Of a DNA stretch of 49,861 bases, positions 1 through 8,180 are shown in pieces. The first letter of the stretch is position 1; each line of letters begins with the position of its first letter. A program made the translations under genes and the position numbers. The notes beneath the pieces are model-generated. The model saw only the letters and a list, made by a program, of their open reading frames with translations, was not told where the DNA came from and ran no database searches. The DNA is from Pseudomonadota bacterium (GTDB lineage Bacteria > Pseudomonadota > Gammaproteobacteria > Steroidobacterales > Steroidobacteraceae), in contig JAKBBE010000014.1 of NCBI GenBank assembly GCA_021826035.1, positions 1-49,861 on the forward strand. The letters are read 5' to 3'.

Positions 1-614
1 TCAGACCGCAGCCGGCAAAGCCCACGTGGGACGAGGCACTGTAAGTGCGCGTAAGCGATCGAGGTGCCGGCTGGCGAAACCCATCAGGGACATTGAGCGA
101 TGCTCACACCAAAAGTCCGGATGTACGGGTGCAATCCTTACCTCTTCGCCAGAACCAGCTGACCGCTTGGCAAAGTGGGGACGTTCATGTACGTACCCGC
201 GTGGACAGGCTGGCGGCGTGAGCGGCAGAGTGGCGGGGGCCGGACCAGCCGACCGCGAGTGTGGTGGGATAATCGAGCGGCAAAAGGTCGACGACTTGGC
301 CGTTCGTGGCGGCGACGAGGCGCGGCAGCACGCAGGTTAAAAATGGGGCGGGCCCGATGCAATGTCTCCGGGGATTTGATATGCCAAATGCAGCATATGG
401 ACCGCAATGCCGATCTACGGAATATGCCGAGGTCTCCGACACGAGTGCGGTCAGCGTCCCCGCGCAGGCTGTAGTCGCTTGTTTCAACGTCCTCCTCGCA
501 TCGGAGTGCCTAACTCGCGATCTGGTAGGGCAGAGGCGGTCCCAAAAAGCCGAAACGGTCATCATGAGGCCGGTTCAAGGTTTCAGTTGAGGTACCACGA
601 AGTTGCACGTCAAC
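1..614. other. No convincing gene at the left edge
   Basis: Short overlapping frames exist on both strands, but none shows a family motif, a good ribosome binding site or protein-like composition. The stretch lies downstream of the minus-strand hydrolase that ends at 615. It could hold degraded coding sequence, but I recognise nothing in it. Confidence 0.5.
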
Positions 615-2069
615 TCAGCGCACTGGCGCGGCAGCTGCCTTCTGTAACGTGAGGCCGAGAGCAAATGACCTTTGAAAGCCCTTCCAAATCGTGATGTCGC
701 CGGTTCCAGGGCTGTAAGATCCAAAGCGTGCGTGGTCATGCGGCCAGACTCCGCGCCCGGCGTGCGTCACGCGTACGTCCAGGTACGCCGCGAAGGACTT
801 TTCCTTCTTTACATATAGATCAAGAAATGCAGTGATGAAGTGTGTATTGATCGCATTGACGCGCCTCGTGTCCCAGACAGGGTCCTGAAACCACGAGATG
901 TCCCACAGCGAATTTTGCATCTGCCGTGGCGGCGGATCAAGGCCGATGTCATGGCCGGCTTCTTCGAAGGTGAGAAGATAGCGTGGCGCGTGCACAGCCT
1001 TCTCAAACACGCGCAGTCCGGCTCGTCGGTAGCCGACGGTCCGATCCCGATTGCCATTGATGATCAGCAACGGAACATGAATCCCGGACAACCCGTGTGC
1101 ACCCCAAGCGTTCCAAGGCCGTCCGCCTGCCGGAGAAATTGCGACCACAGCCCGCAGGTGCGCCACCTCAATTGATCGCTGCAGTGCGCCACCTCGACAG
1201 TAGGGCAGCAGCAGGTTGCCCGGGACTGCTTTCGCCATTGGGCTATGCGGATCGAGTATCGCTCCTGCGGCAGTCAATACGCCATAGCCGCCCATGGAAT
1301 AACCGATCAGCGCTGTCCGGTTTGGATCGATCCAATGCTTGTCTGCGAGTGCTCTCTGCAGAGTCTTCGCAACAAAGGCGATATCGAGTGGCCGTCTCAG
1401 AACAGGCCCGGCAAATTCAGAGACCGATGGATCATCATGGTTAATGGCGGCAACGACGTAGCCCTTTGACGCCAGATTTTCAGTGATCCAGCTCAAAGCC
1501 GCTGGGGCATTCTCGCTGTAGCCATGCGAGACAATGACCAACGGATACGGCCCCCCAGAGAACGGAGCGCCGCGTACTGCGATACCCTGAATCGTAAAGT
1601 GGGCTGGAGGCGCCGGAGGCTCAGACCGAAAGGCACCCGAATACACCGCCCGCTTCGCCCCAAGCTTCGGATGCGCCGGGTACCAGATATCCACGATCAG
1701 GGACCTATTACGCTTCGGCGCGCTATGCGTTTTCGGATTGTAGGCGAGAACATCCGTTTGCGCGTGCTCAATCAGCGTAATCGTCACAACACCGACTGCA
1801 TGCGGCCCAAGTCTCGCCAGCGCTGGGGCGTCTGGGCCATAGACGCTCGGCGGCTGTTCAGCGCGGGCTGGTGTCACGCCGCGCCATAAGAGCGCCAGCG
1901 CGATTAACACGGGCAGCGGCACTCGTCGCCACTGCTCGGCTGCGCGGATTCCGCTACTCCGCGTTGCGCGCAAACGCTTAAATTTCGCATTTGCGTAACC
2001 GCCTTCTAACATGTCTCGCGTGCTCGCTGGCCGCAACACGAGGCAGTTTGAGTAACTCACGGGGTTCAT
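615..2069 (-). CDS. Secreted PAF-acetylhydrolase / dienelactone-hydrolase-like esterase, paralogue A
   Basis: Predicted 484-residue alpha/beta hydrolase of the platelet-activating-factor acetylhydrolase II / predicted dienelactone hydrolase type. Visible features are a hydrophobic export segment (VLIALALL) ending near ARA just before EQPPSVYGPDAP, the family strand VDIWYPA, a nucleophile elbow GYSMGG, an Asp-bearing NGNRD and a His in EEAGHDIG. These make a complete Ser-Asp-His set. Natural substrates are unknown; family members cleave short acyl esters or lactones. The reading frame stays open upstream into the insertion sequence, but the ATG at 2069 is preceded by GGGAG with 8-nt spacing, so I start there. 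The N-terminus before the export segment is long, about 45 residues, so a later start is possible. The IS begins only about 50 bp upstream and probably separates the gene from its native promoter. A close paralogue lies at 10564-11997 on the same strand. Confidence 0.75.
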   Translation of the reverse strand: MNPVSYSNCLVLRPASTRDMLEGGYANAKFKRLRATRSSGIRAAEQWRRVPLPVLIALALLWRGVTPARAEQPPSVYGPDAPALARLGPHAVGVVTITLIEHAQTDVLAYNPKTHSAPKRNRSLIVDIWYPAHPKLGAKRAVYSGAFRSEPPAPPAHFTIQGIAVRGAPFSGGPYPLVIVSHGYSENAPAALSWITENLASKGYVVAAINHDDPSVSEFAGPVLRRPLDIAFVAKTLQRALADKHWIDPNRTALIGYSMGGYGVLTAAGAILDPHSPMAKAVPGNLLLPYCRGGALQRSIEVAHLRAVVAISPAGGRPWNAWGAHGLSGIHVPLLIINGNRDRTVGYRRAGLRVFEKAVHAPRYLLTFEEAGHDIGLDPPPRQMQNSLWDISWFQDPVWDTRRVNAINTHFITAFLDLYVKKEKSFAAYLDVRVTHAGRGVWPHDHARFGSYSPGTGDITIWKGFQRSFALGLTLQKAAAAPVR

Positions 2070-2077
2070 CGTCGAAT

Positions 2078-2082
2078 CTCCC
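2078..2082 (-). promoter_or_regulatory. Ribosome binding site that decides the start of hydrolase A
   Basis: Minus-strand GGGAG lies 8 nt before the ATG at 2069. It supports this start over upstream in-frame ATGs, which lie closer to or inside the insertion sequence. Confidence 0.55.
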
Positions 2083-2118
2083 ATGTATGTGTTTGAGTAC
2101 ATGCGGATGTAGTTTCGC

Positions 2119-2148
2119 GCCTGTCTGGATTTTTGTGTGCTGAGGCAT
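2119..2148 (+). repeat. Left terminal inverted repeat of the IS256-family element
   Basis: Imperfect inverted match to 3500-3529 (about 20 of 30). It lies roughly 25 bp before the transposase start. Confidence 0.6.
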
Positions 2149-2173
2149 AGCATGTCAGCAAAGAAGGACATGT

Positions 2174-3427
2174 ATGCGACGCAAGACGACGAAGAGATCG
2201 ATAGCCCGAGCATTGGCGCCGCTGCCTGAGGGAGCGCAGGCGATCGTGGACCAGCTGGTTCAGGGTCCGATGACTGCAGAGGCGATTGAGACGCTTTCTG
2301 GGCAGCTGAAGAAGGCCTTGATTGAGCGAGCCCTGCGGGCGGAGCTGGGGTATCACCTGGCTCATGAGGAGCCCTCCGAGGAGGCGGCCAACCACCGTAA
2401 CGGCAGCAGCGGCAAGACGCTGCTGACCGAGGACGGACCGGTTCGGATCGATATCCCGCGCGACCGATCCGGCACCTTTCAACCGATCCTGATCCCCAAG
2501 CACGAGCGGCGATTCACCGGCTTTGACGACAAGATCATTGCCATGTACGCCCGCGGCATGACGGCGCGGGAAATCCAAGCCTTTTTGCGCGAGCAGCACG
2601 GCACAGAGGTCTCCCCGGAGTTCATCAGTTCGGTGACCGATGAGGTCATGGAGGAAGTGGCGGCGCGGCAGTCGCGCCGCCTGGAGACGATGTACCCGGT
2701 AGTATTTTTCGACGCCCTGCGGGTGAAGATCTGTGAGGATGCCGTGGTGCGCAACAAGGCCGTGTACCTGGCCCTCGGGGTGATGCGCGACGGCACCCGG
2801 GATATTCCGGGGATCTGGATCGAGAACACCGAAGCGGCGAAGTTCTGGGTGCGAGTCTTCAACGAACTGAAGACCCGCGGCGTGCAGGACATCCTGATTG
2901 CCGTGAGCGATGGACTGAAGGGCATGGAATAAGCCCTCGGGGCGGCTTTGCCGGCTACCACGCCGCAGACGTGCATCGTGCACTTGTTCCGCTCCAGCCT
3001 CGATTACGCGGGCTGGAAGGATCGCAAGGAACTGGCGAAGGCCCTGCGGCAGATCTACACCGCGGGGAGCGCGGAAGCCGCCCTCGCGACCCTGCAGCAG
3101 TTCGAGGCGGGCCCCCACGGCCAGCGCTACCCGAGCGTGGCGGCCGGGTGGCGGCGGACCTGGGCGCAGGTGATTCCGTTCTTCGCGTTCCCGCCCGCGG
3201 TGCGCAAAGTGATCTACACCAACGCGATCGAGAGCGTGAACGCACGGCTGCGCAAGATCATCAAGACCCGCGGTCACTTCCCCACCGACGAGGCCGCCAC
3301 GAAGCGGATCTGGCTCACGCTGCGTAACATCACCGCGGACTGGAGTCGCGCCAACCGGGATTGGAAGGAGGCCATGAACCAATTTGCCGTCCTCTATGCC
3401 GAACGCTTCACCGAGGTGCCGGTATAG
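2174..3427 (+). pseudogene. IS256-family transposase interrupted by one in-frame stop
   Basis: A DDE transposase with an RNase-H-like (MULE-type) core. The first part (2174-2932, 252 aa) holds the first Asp in VFFDALRVKI and the second in VSDGLKGM. The second part (to 3427) continues in the same frame with TPQTCIVHLFR and the catalytic Glu in TNAIESVN, ending in the usual NQFAVLYAERFT tail. The parts are separated only by TAA at 2930-2932, in GAA-TAA-GCC where relatives read an acidic or similar codon, so a single GAA-to-TAA change would explain the break. The motif reads IYTNAIES where relatives usually have IYTTNAIES, suggesting loss of one codon. Without readthrough, the product lacks the catalytic Glu. 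Confidence 0.85.
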
Positions 3428-3444
3428 GATAGGAACCGAAGTCG

Positions 3445-3486
3445 CCACCGCCCTGAGGGGGAGCATGCTCCCCCTCAGGGCGGTGG
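3445..3486. repeat. Perfect 42-bp palindrome inside the IS right end
   Basis: Two 21-bp arms (3445-3465 and 3466-3486) are exact reverse complements with no spacer, centred on GAGCATGCTC. It lies 18 bp after the transposase stop and 14 bp before the right terminal repeat. It could act as a transcript-end hairpin or block read-in from outside; neither is proven. Confidence 0.9.
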
Positions 3487-3499
3487 TCATCACAACGCC

Positions 3500-3529
3500 A
3501 TGCCGTTACACACAGAATTTCTGACACTC
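3500..3529 (-). repeat. Right terminal inverted repeat of the IS256-family element
   Basis: Partner of 2119-2148, ending in TTTCTGACACTC, typical of IS256-family outer ends. Confidence 0.6.
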
Positions 3530-3894
3530 CCTCTTCCGGATCGCGCGCTCCCTGACGCGCCTGGCGGGCGATCCGATGCTGTGTCAATCGACGTGTCGCG
3601 CGCAACAGATAACACGCCTCAATATGGCAGCCCCGTTGCGCAAATCCACCCGAGGTACCTCAGATACGGAGGGCCGCTCGCTGTGCTCTCCCAAAGGAAT
3701 TCGCCTGTCGGCGCTCACTGCCGATGATTGCCGAGAGGATCATGGATGTCCGCATTGCGCTCGCGGCGAATCATTGGGTGCCCCAGCCACGGAGCCTTGC
3801 ATGTTTGCGCCACATGCGCTTTAGGTCGGGGTGCTGTCGGGAGGGCGGCGCGGAGGCCTTTGAACGGGCAGCACGGGCGAATGTCGGAAAGATC
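3530..3894. other. Gap between the IS and the TonB receptor; no gene recognised
   Basis: Short frames on both strands have no recognisable motif or convincing ribosome binding site. Part of this stretch is probably the former upstream region of hydrolase A, displaced by the IS. Confidence 0.5.
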
Positions 3895-3922
3895 GCGAGC
3901 CGGCCGGATGCGGCCGGCTCGC
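3895..3922 (-). terminator. Probable terminator of the TonB-dependent receptor gene
   Basis: A perfect 11-bp GC-rich stem (arms 3895-3905 and 3912-3922, 6-nt loop) starts 14 bp past the receptor stop. On the minus strand it is followed by a short T-rich stretch (GATCTTTCC), a weak but plausible intrinsic terminator tail. Confidence 0.6.
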
Positions 3923-3936
3923 GCTTCGTCAAGACA

Positions 3937-6669
3937 TCAGAAGCTGTACCCCCACTCCATTCCGATTACACGCGGTCGCAGCGGCGTCTGAGCAATGATG
4001 AACTGATCGGAGCTCACGAATGTGCTGGCATGTGAATTGGCGAGATTCTGTCCGTACAGGTGCACATACCAGTCGCCTTTGTCGACCCCGACTGAAGCGT
4101 CGTACGTGGAGTACGACGGGTTCTCGAAGCGCAGACGAGCCGTGCTGATGCTGCCGGCCTGGGCGAAGCTCGGGTTGGAGCCCGCCTGAGTGTACGAGTG
4201 ATCCTGGTGGGTGGCCGCAACCTGCACGAAGGGATAGTACCCGTCGATCGGCAGGAACTGGTACCGCAGGCGCAGGCTGAACTGCATCGGTGGTGAGTCG
4301 GCTGTCGGTGAGCCCACGGGGCCGAACGGATTGGTCACCGGCGTACAGGTGCCGCCGCCGCACACCTGGGTGATCGGCTTGCCGTAATTCGCGCTCGCAG
4401 GGTTGTTGTCGATCAGCGCCGGAGAGTTCAGCTGCTGGCTGCGGTTCCAGGAGGCTGCGCCCTGCAGCGTCAATCCGCGCGCCAGCCGTGCGATGAGCGA
4501 CGTCTCGATTCCCTTGACGACAAAGTTCTGTCCGTTCGTGTCATAGAAGATATTGCCGACAAGACCCGGGTCGAAGAAGGAGATCTGCACGTTCTTCCAG
4601 TCTTCGCGGTAGACCGCGCCGTTCCACTCCAGGCGGTGGTGGAACAGGACGGTTTTCCAGCCGATCTCGTTGTTCGTCAGGCTGTCCGAGGAGTACGAGC
4701 GCGGAACGGCATACTGGTCGACCCCATCCGGTCCGGGGGCGTGCAGCGTACCGCCGTTCTGGTTGAACCCGCCGGGCCGATAGCCCTGCGAGAACGTGTA
4801 GTAAACCATGATGTTCGGCGTCACGTGCCACGTGAGGTTGGCGCGGCTGCGAAAGCCGGATTCGCTGTCGCGGAGATTCTGCGCGTTCAGATTGTACGAA
4901 TACGTCGGGTAATCTGCGCAGCCGGCCGCCGGCGTACCGCCCTGGAAGCAGCCGAAGCTGCTGGTCACACTGCCGACTGAGGAATTGTCGAAGCGGAAGT
5001 GGCGTGTGCCGACCGTCGCGGTCAATATGTGCGGGATGATGTCGTAGTCGACAGACAGATAGAACGCCAATTGCTTCGTTTCACGCATCGTATCCTGATA
5101 GAACGAGCTGTTCGGAGTTTGGAGTCCCGGATTCTGCACGGTCGTGCCGGGAATAGTGCCGATCGTCGCGAAGCAGCCGCTGTTACCGGCAGTACCGGGA
5201 GCCCCATTGCTGGTGCAGGTCGGGATCGTACGGTAGCGCCAGTCCGTCTGGTCGTAGAGCTTCAGGTCATCGTAGTAAACGCCAACGATGCCGCGCAGGC
5301 GCCATGATTGCGGCGTGCTTACGCGGAATTCGTTCTGGAAGTTCGTGTTGCGCTCGGTCGAGTGCCAAGTCGAACTCGGCGAAAAGCACGTCGGCGACAG
5401 ATTGTTGTTGTAGCCAGTGCCGGGGCCGTAGCACTGATAGTAGTCGGCGTAGACGCCGCGCGCATAGTTGGTGTAGTCGCCAACCTGCTCGACGTTGCGG
5501 ACGAGGTAGCCGCCGGTGTAAACGGCGCGCAGGACGCCGACCTTGCCGTGAATCGTCCAGGCGGTATTCTCGAAGCGATCCTTGTCGTACGAATTGTTGA
5601 AGAGCGTGACCTGAAGAGGCGCCAGCGCCTGTCCGTTCGCACCGTACGGCTGATCGTAGAACACTCCTTGCGAGTCCATGTTCTGATACGACTGGGTGAT
5701 CAGCGCGTTCCAGTCATCGTTGAATTTGTACAGCAGCTCGACCCGGGCGCCCTTGTAGGTCACCGGGTTGATGTTGTTGGCGGCGATGGCGTAGTTGTTG
5801 ATCGTCGGGCTGTTGGGCGGCACGCACCAGCCGTTGTTCGGCTGTCCGTCCGGGCACTGTCCGTTGACGGCCGGGTAATGGGCATAGTGAATGCCGATAT
5901 CGGTGTTGCGTCGCGCAAAGGTAGCCGGCACGTTGTCGATGTATCCGCCCTGATTGTCGTCGTAGATCACCGCGCGCACGGCCATCTTGCCGCGGATGAG
6001 CGGCAGGTTCAGGACCGCCGATACGTTGGTGTTCGGGTCGCCGTGAGCCGTGATGCCGTAGCCGGCCTTGACGTTGCCTTCCGTCTGATCCAGTACCGGC
6101 TTGTTCGTGATGTAGCGAATCACGCCGGCCTCCGCGCCAGCGCCGAAGAGGGTGCCCTGCGGACCTTCGAGCACCTCGATGCGGTTCAAATCCGCAACGT
6201 AGACGTCGAGGTTGCGGTTCGGCATCTGCACCGATTCGTTGTCGAGGTATACGGCGACGTTCGGCCAGAGGCCGGTCGAGCCGCTGCCCTGGCTGGCCTG
6301 CGAGCCGGCAGACAGTCCGCGCATGAATACTTCGCTCTGGCCGGGTCCATTGTTCGCCGATGTTACGTTCGGCAGAAATTTCATGAATTCGTTGAACGTC
6401 GAGACGTTCATCTGACTCAGTGCCCGTGACGTGAGCGCCTCCATGGCGATCGGGACGTCCTGCATGTTCTCGCGCCGCCGGGTCGCGGTGACGATGATTT
6501 CGCCGAGCGAGTTGCTCTCGGGTGGGCGCGAGGCAGGCGCTGCGCTCGCGGGAGTCTGGTCGGTCGAGGTGGTGACGGTTGCAGACTGTACAACGGGTGA
6601 TGCGGCGAAGGCGCTGAGTGAGACGCCACTCAGCAGGGCGGCCACCGCGTAGTAGACCTTCGAGTTCAT
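3937..6669 (-). CDS. TonB-dependent outer-membrane receptor
   Basis: A 910-residue outer-membrane receptor for active import of a scarce substrate, energised by TonB/ExbBD. It has an N-terminal signal peptide (about residues 1-22, cleavage after SAFA), a plug domain opening with IIVTATRRREN and containing RIEVLEGPQGTLFGAGAEAG, then a long beta-barrel ending in an aromatic C-terminus (WGYSF). No N-terminal STN signalling domain is evident, so it is not a FecA-type transducer. Spacers rich in Asn, Gly and Tyr are typical of extracellular loops. GGGGG precedes the ATG by about 8 nt. Neighbouring GbdR-like regulators and a betaine-type ABC ATPase make a small nitrogenous solute or a conjugate of one a possible substrate, but receptors of this class also take up sugars, aromatics, steroids and siderophores, so the substrate is open. 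Confidence 0.9.
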   Translation of the reverse strand: MNSKVYYAVAALLSGVSLSAFAASPVVQSATVTTSTDQTPASAAPASRPPESNSLGEIIVTATRRRENMQDVPIAMEALTSRALSQMNVSTFNEFMKFLPNVTSANNGPGQSEVFMRGLSAGSQASQGSGSTGLWPNVAVYLDNESVQMPNRNLDVYVADLNRIEVLEGPQGTLFGAGAEAGVIRYITNKPVLDQTEGNVKAGYGITAHGDPNTNVSAVLNLPLIRGKMAVRAVIYDDNQGGYIDNVPATFARRNTDIGIHYAHYPAVNGQCPDGQPNNGWCVPPNSPTINNYAIAANNINPVTYKGARVELLYKFNDDWNALITQSYQNMDSQGVFYDQPYGANGQALAPLQVTLFNNSYDKDRFENTAWTIHGKVGVLRAVYTGGYLVRNVEQVGDYTNYARGVYADYYQCYGPGTGYNNNLSPTCFSPSSTWHSTERNTNFQNEFRVSTPQSWRLRGIVGVYYDDLKLYDQTDWRYRTIPTCTSNGAPGTAGNSGCFATIGTIPGTTVQNPGLQTPNSSFYQDTMRETKQLAFYLSVDYDIIPHILTATVGTRHFRFDNSSVGSVTSSFGCFQGGTPAAGCADYPTYSYNLNAQNLRDSESGFRSRANLTWHVTPNIMVYYTFSQGYRPGGFNQNGGTLHAPGPDGVDQYAVPRSYSSDSLTNNEIGWKTVLFHHRLEWNGAVYREDWKNVQISFFDPGLVGNIFYDTNGQNFVVKGIETSLIARLARGLTLQGAASWNRSQQLNSPALIDNNPASANYGKPITQVCGGGTCTPVTNPFGPVGSPTADSPPMQFSLRLRYQFLPIDGYYPFVQVAATHQDHSYTQAGSNPSFAQAGSISTARLRFENPSYSTYDASVGVDKGDWYVHLYGQNLANSHASTFVSSDQFIIAQTPLRPRVIGMEWGYSF

Positions 6670-6711
6670 CGTATAGACCCCCAGTAGACCATTGTGCGTT
6701 TGACGTTTGGC

Positions 6712-6740
6712 GCATCGCCGCGCCTCGGGCGCGGCGATGC
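6712..6740. promoter_or_regulatory. Perfect 13-bp hairpin upstream of the TonB receptor gene
   Basis: Arms 6712-6724 and 6728-6740 are exact reverse complements around a 3-nt loop, 42 nt before the receptor ATG. No T-run follows on either strand, so it does not look like a simple terminator. It could be an mRNA leader stem, an operator, or the end of the AraC gene transcript arriving from 6945. Confidence 0.55.
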
Positions 6741-6944
6741 TATGAAGAAACCGACATTACATGCTATGCAAGCTCGAGTCGATTGAATGAATGCGTCAAC
6801 TCGAGTGAATCAAACTGTCGTGCCACAGAACCGCCGTTCCGGAAAGCAATGGCAATTCTGGACGCGTCTGTGCCGTCCGTGCGAATGCGGCGTAGCGGAA
6901 CTAGCGGAAATGCATGCCGAATGAGTATGTCTTGTCTCCCGGTG

Positions 6945-8057
6945 TTACAGCGACGGCTCAGGCGAGAGAACGTCGTAGACCCGCGCGTGCGCGATATCCG
7001 TGGCACCGGCAACCTGCGGGTGCAATCGATGGCGGGACGGAGAGAAGCCGTAGGCGTCCTTGAACTGCCGGGAGAAATGCGCGCAGTCGGCGAATCCCGC
7101 CTCAATGGCGATTTCGGTCACCGAACGGTCCGTATTCTCAATCAGCCAGTTCGCGTACCGCAGTCGCAGCTGGCGGTACGTTGAGGCGGGGCCCATCCCG
7201 AGGTGTCCGCGGCACAGGCGCTCGAGCTGACGCACGGAAACCCCCAGCTCGCCCGCGATGGCGCCGACGGAGATGGGCCTGGTCAGGTTCTGTTCCATCA
7301 GCAGCAATGCGCGGCGCACACGCGGCTCGTCCACGCTTTCGGACAGGGGCGGGTGCGGTTGCGCATCGTTGCCCTGACGTGGTCCGTCGAACAGCAGCAC
7401 CTGGCTCGCCTTGTAGGCCGTCGCCCGGCCCAGATGCCGTTCGATCAGATGTGAGGCGAGGGCGGCTGTTCCGGCGCCACCGGCGCACGTGATGCGCGGT
7501 CCGTCGGCGAGAAACAGCCGATCCGCGACCACGTCGTGGTCGGGAAACGTCTCGCGGAAGTCCTGATAGTGGTACCAGCTTACGCACGAGCGGCGTCCGC
7601 GCATCAGCCCGGCGCGGCAGAGGATGAAGCTGCCGGTGCAGATCCCAATCAGGGGGACGCCGACCTTGGCGATCTCACGGAGGTAGGTGGCGGTCTGGTC
7701 ATCGATCTGCGGGCCGGCATGGAGAATGCCGCCGACCACGACCGCGTAGTCGAGATTCTGTGGTGGCAGCAGACCGCTGGTGGGTTGCACCATGACGCCG
7801 CAGCTGGCTGGGATGGGTACCCGCCGTGCTGACATGGTTGACCAGTGCACGCGCATCGGGCGACTGCGGTCACCGTCGTCGGCTGCGAGTCGGAGGTGAT
7901 CGACGAACACCCCGAATGCCGACAACGTGAAGTGTTCCGCCAGAATGATGCCCACACGGAGGGAAGGACCCTGCGCTGCGTCCGCCGTCGTCTTTCGAGC
8001 TCCGGTCTTTTGCAGCATTGAACGGTTACTCAAACAGGCCTGATCCCCCTTGGCCAT
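6945..8057 (-). CDS. GlxA-family AraC-type transcriptional regulator (GATase1-like + HTH)
   Basis: A 370-residue regulator. Residues about 35-200 form a DJ-1/PfpI (class I glutamine amidotransferase-like) sensor domain with the elbow GICTGSF. The C-terminal part (about 255-345) is an AraC double helix-turn-helix (VRQLERLCRGHLGMGP ... VTEIAIEAGFADCAHFSRQFK). Proteins of this architecture, such as GbdR, ArgR and CdhR of Pseudomonas, sense betaines, arginine or carnitine and activate their catabolic genes. The assigned effector class is therefore inference from architecture and from the demethylation genes further right. It lies downstream of, and in the same direction as, the second regulator (8181-9185), with an A/T-rich promoter-like stretch between them. 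The first 30 residues are poorly conserved in type, so a start slightly downstream (MLQKTG) is possible. Confidence 0.85.
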   Translation of the reverse strand: MAKGDQACLSNRSMLQKTGARKTTADAAQGPSLRVGIILAEHFTLSAFGVFVDHLRLAADDGDRSRPMRVHWSTMSARRVPIPASCGVMVQPTSGLLPPQNLDYAVVVGGILHAGPQIDDQTATYLREIAKVGVPLIGICTGSFILCRAGLMRGRRSCVSWYHYQDFRETFPDHDVVADRLFLADGPRITCAGGAGTAALASHLIERHLGRATAYKASQVLLFDGPRQGNDAQPHPPLSESVDEPRVRRALLLMEQNLTRPISVGAIAGELGVSVRQLERLCRGHLGMGPASTYRQLRLRYANWLIENTDRSVTEIAIEAGFADCAHFSRQFKDAYGFSPSRHRLHPQVAGATDIAHARVYDVLSPEPSL

Positions 8058-8095
8058 ATCATCCGTGAATTGTTGTACGGACGCAAGGCGCTTGA

Positions 8096-8131
8096 GTTTT
8101 TGTATTAATTTGTAATTATATCAATGGCTTG
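8096..8131 (-). promoter_or_regulatory. A/T-rich promoter-like stretch before the first AraC-type gene
   Basis: A sharply A/T-rich stretch in an otherwise GC-rich window, read on the minus strand with TTGATA and TATAAT-like words. It sits 38-75 bp upstream of the start at 8057. Exact -35/-10 assignment is not secure. Confidence 0.35.
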
Positions 8132-8180
8132 GTGTGTTGCGTTACGGGCGAACCTTTCGGCGCATGTCTTGACTGAACAT

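Larger units (their letters stand above)
2119..3529 (+). mobile_element. IS256-family insertion sequence (inactive copy)
   Basis: An element of about 1.41 kb with one IS256-type transposase frame and imperfect terminal inverted repeats of about 30 bp. Left end 2119-2148 and right end 3500-3529 agree at about 20 of 30 positions, sharing TGTC and TGTGTG blocks. The right end reads outward through TTTCTGACACTC, as IS256 relatives do. I see no 8-9 bp target duplication at these borders, so the exact ends are uncertain by a few bases or the flanks have since changed. The transposase is interrupted by a stop codon, so this copy cannot move itself. Confidence 0.8.

Noticed and set aside
26..340. Possible intron or mobile-element end at the left edge
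   Set aside because: Some stem-like, GTCCGG-type words suggested a structured RNA, but no catalytic domain, reverse transcriptase or recognisable terminal repeat could be identified.
2066..3493. Minus-strand frame (475 codons) across the insertion sequence
   Set aside because: Antisense to the transposase and spanning the IS right end; no motif of its own.
5308..6429. Plus-strand frame (373 codons) opposite the TonB receptor
   Set aside because: Val/Arg-rich antisense shadow; the receptor motifs on the other strand are decisive.
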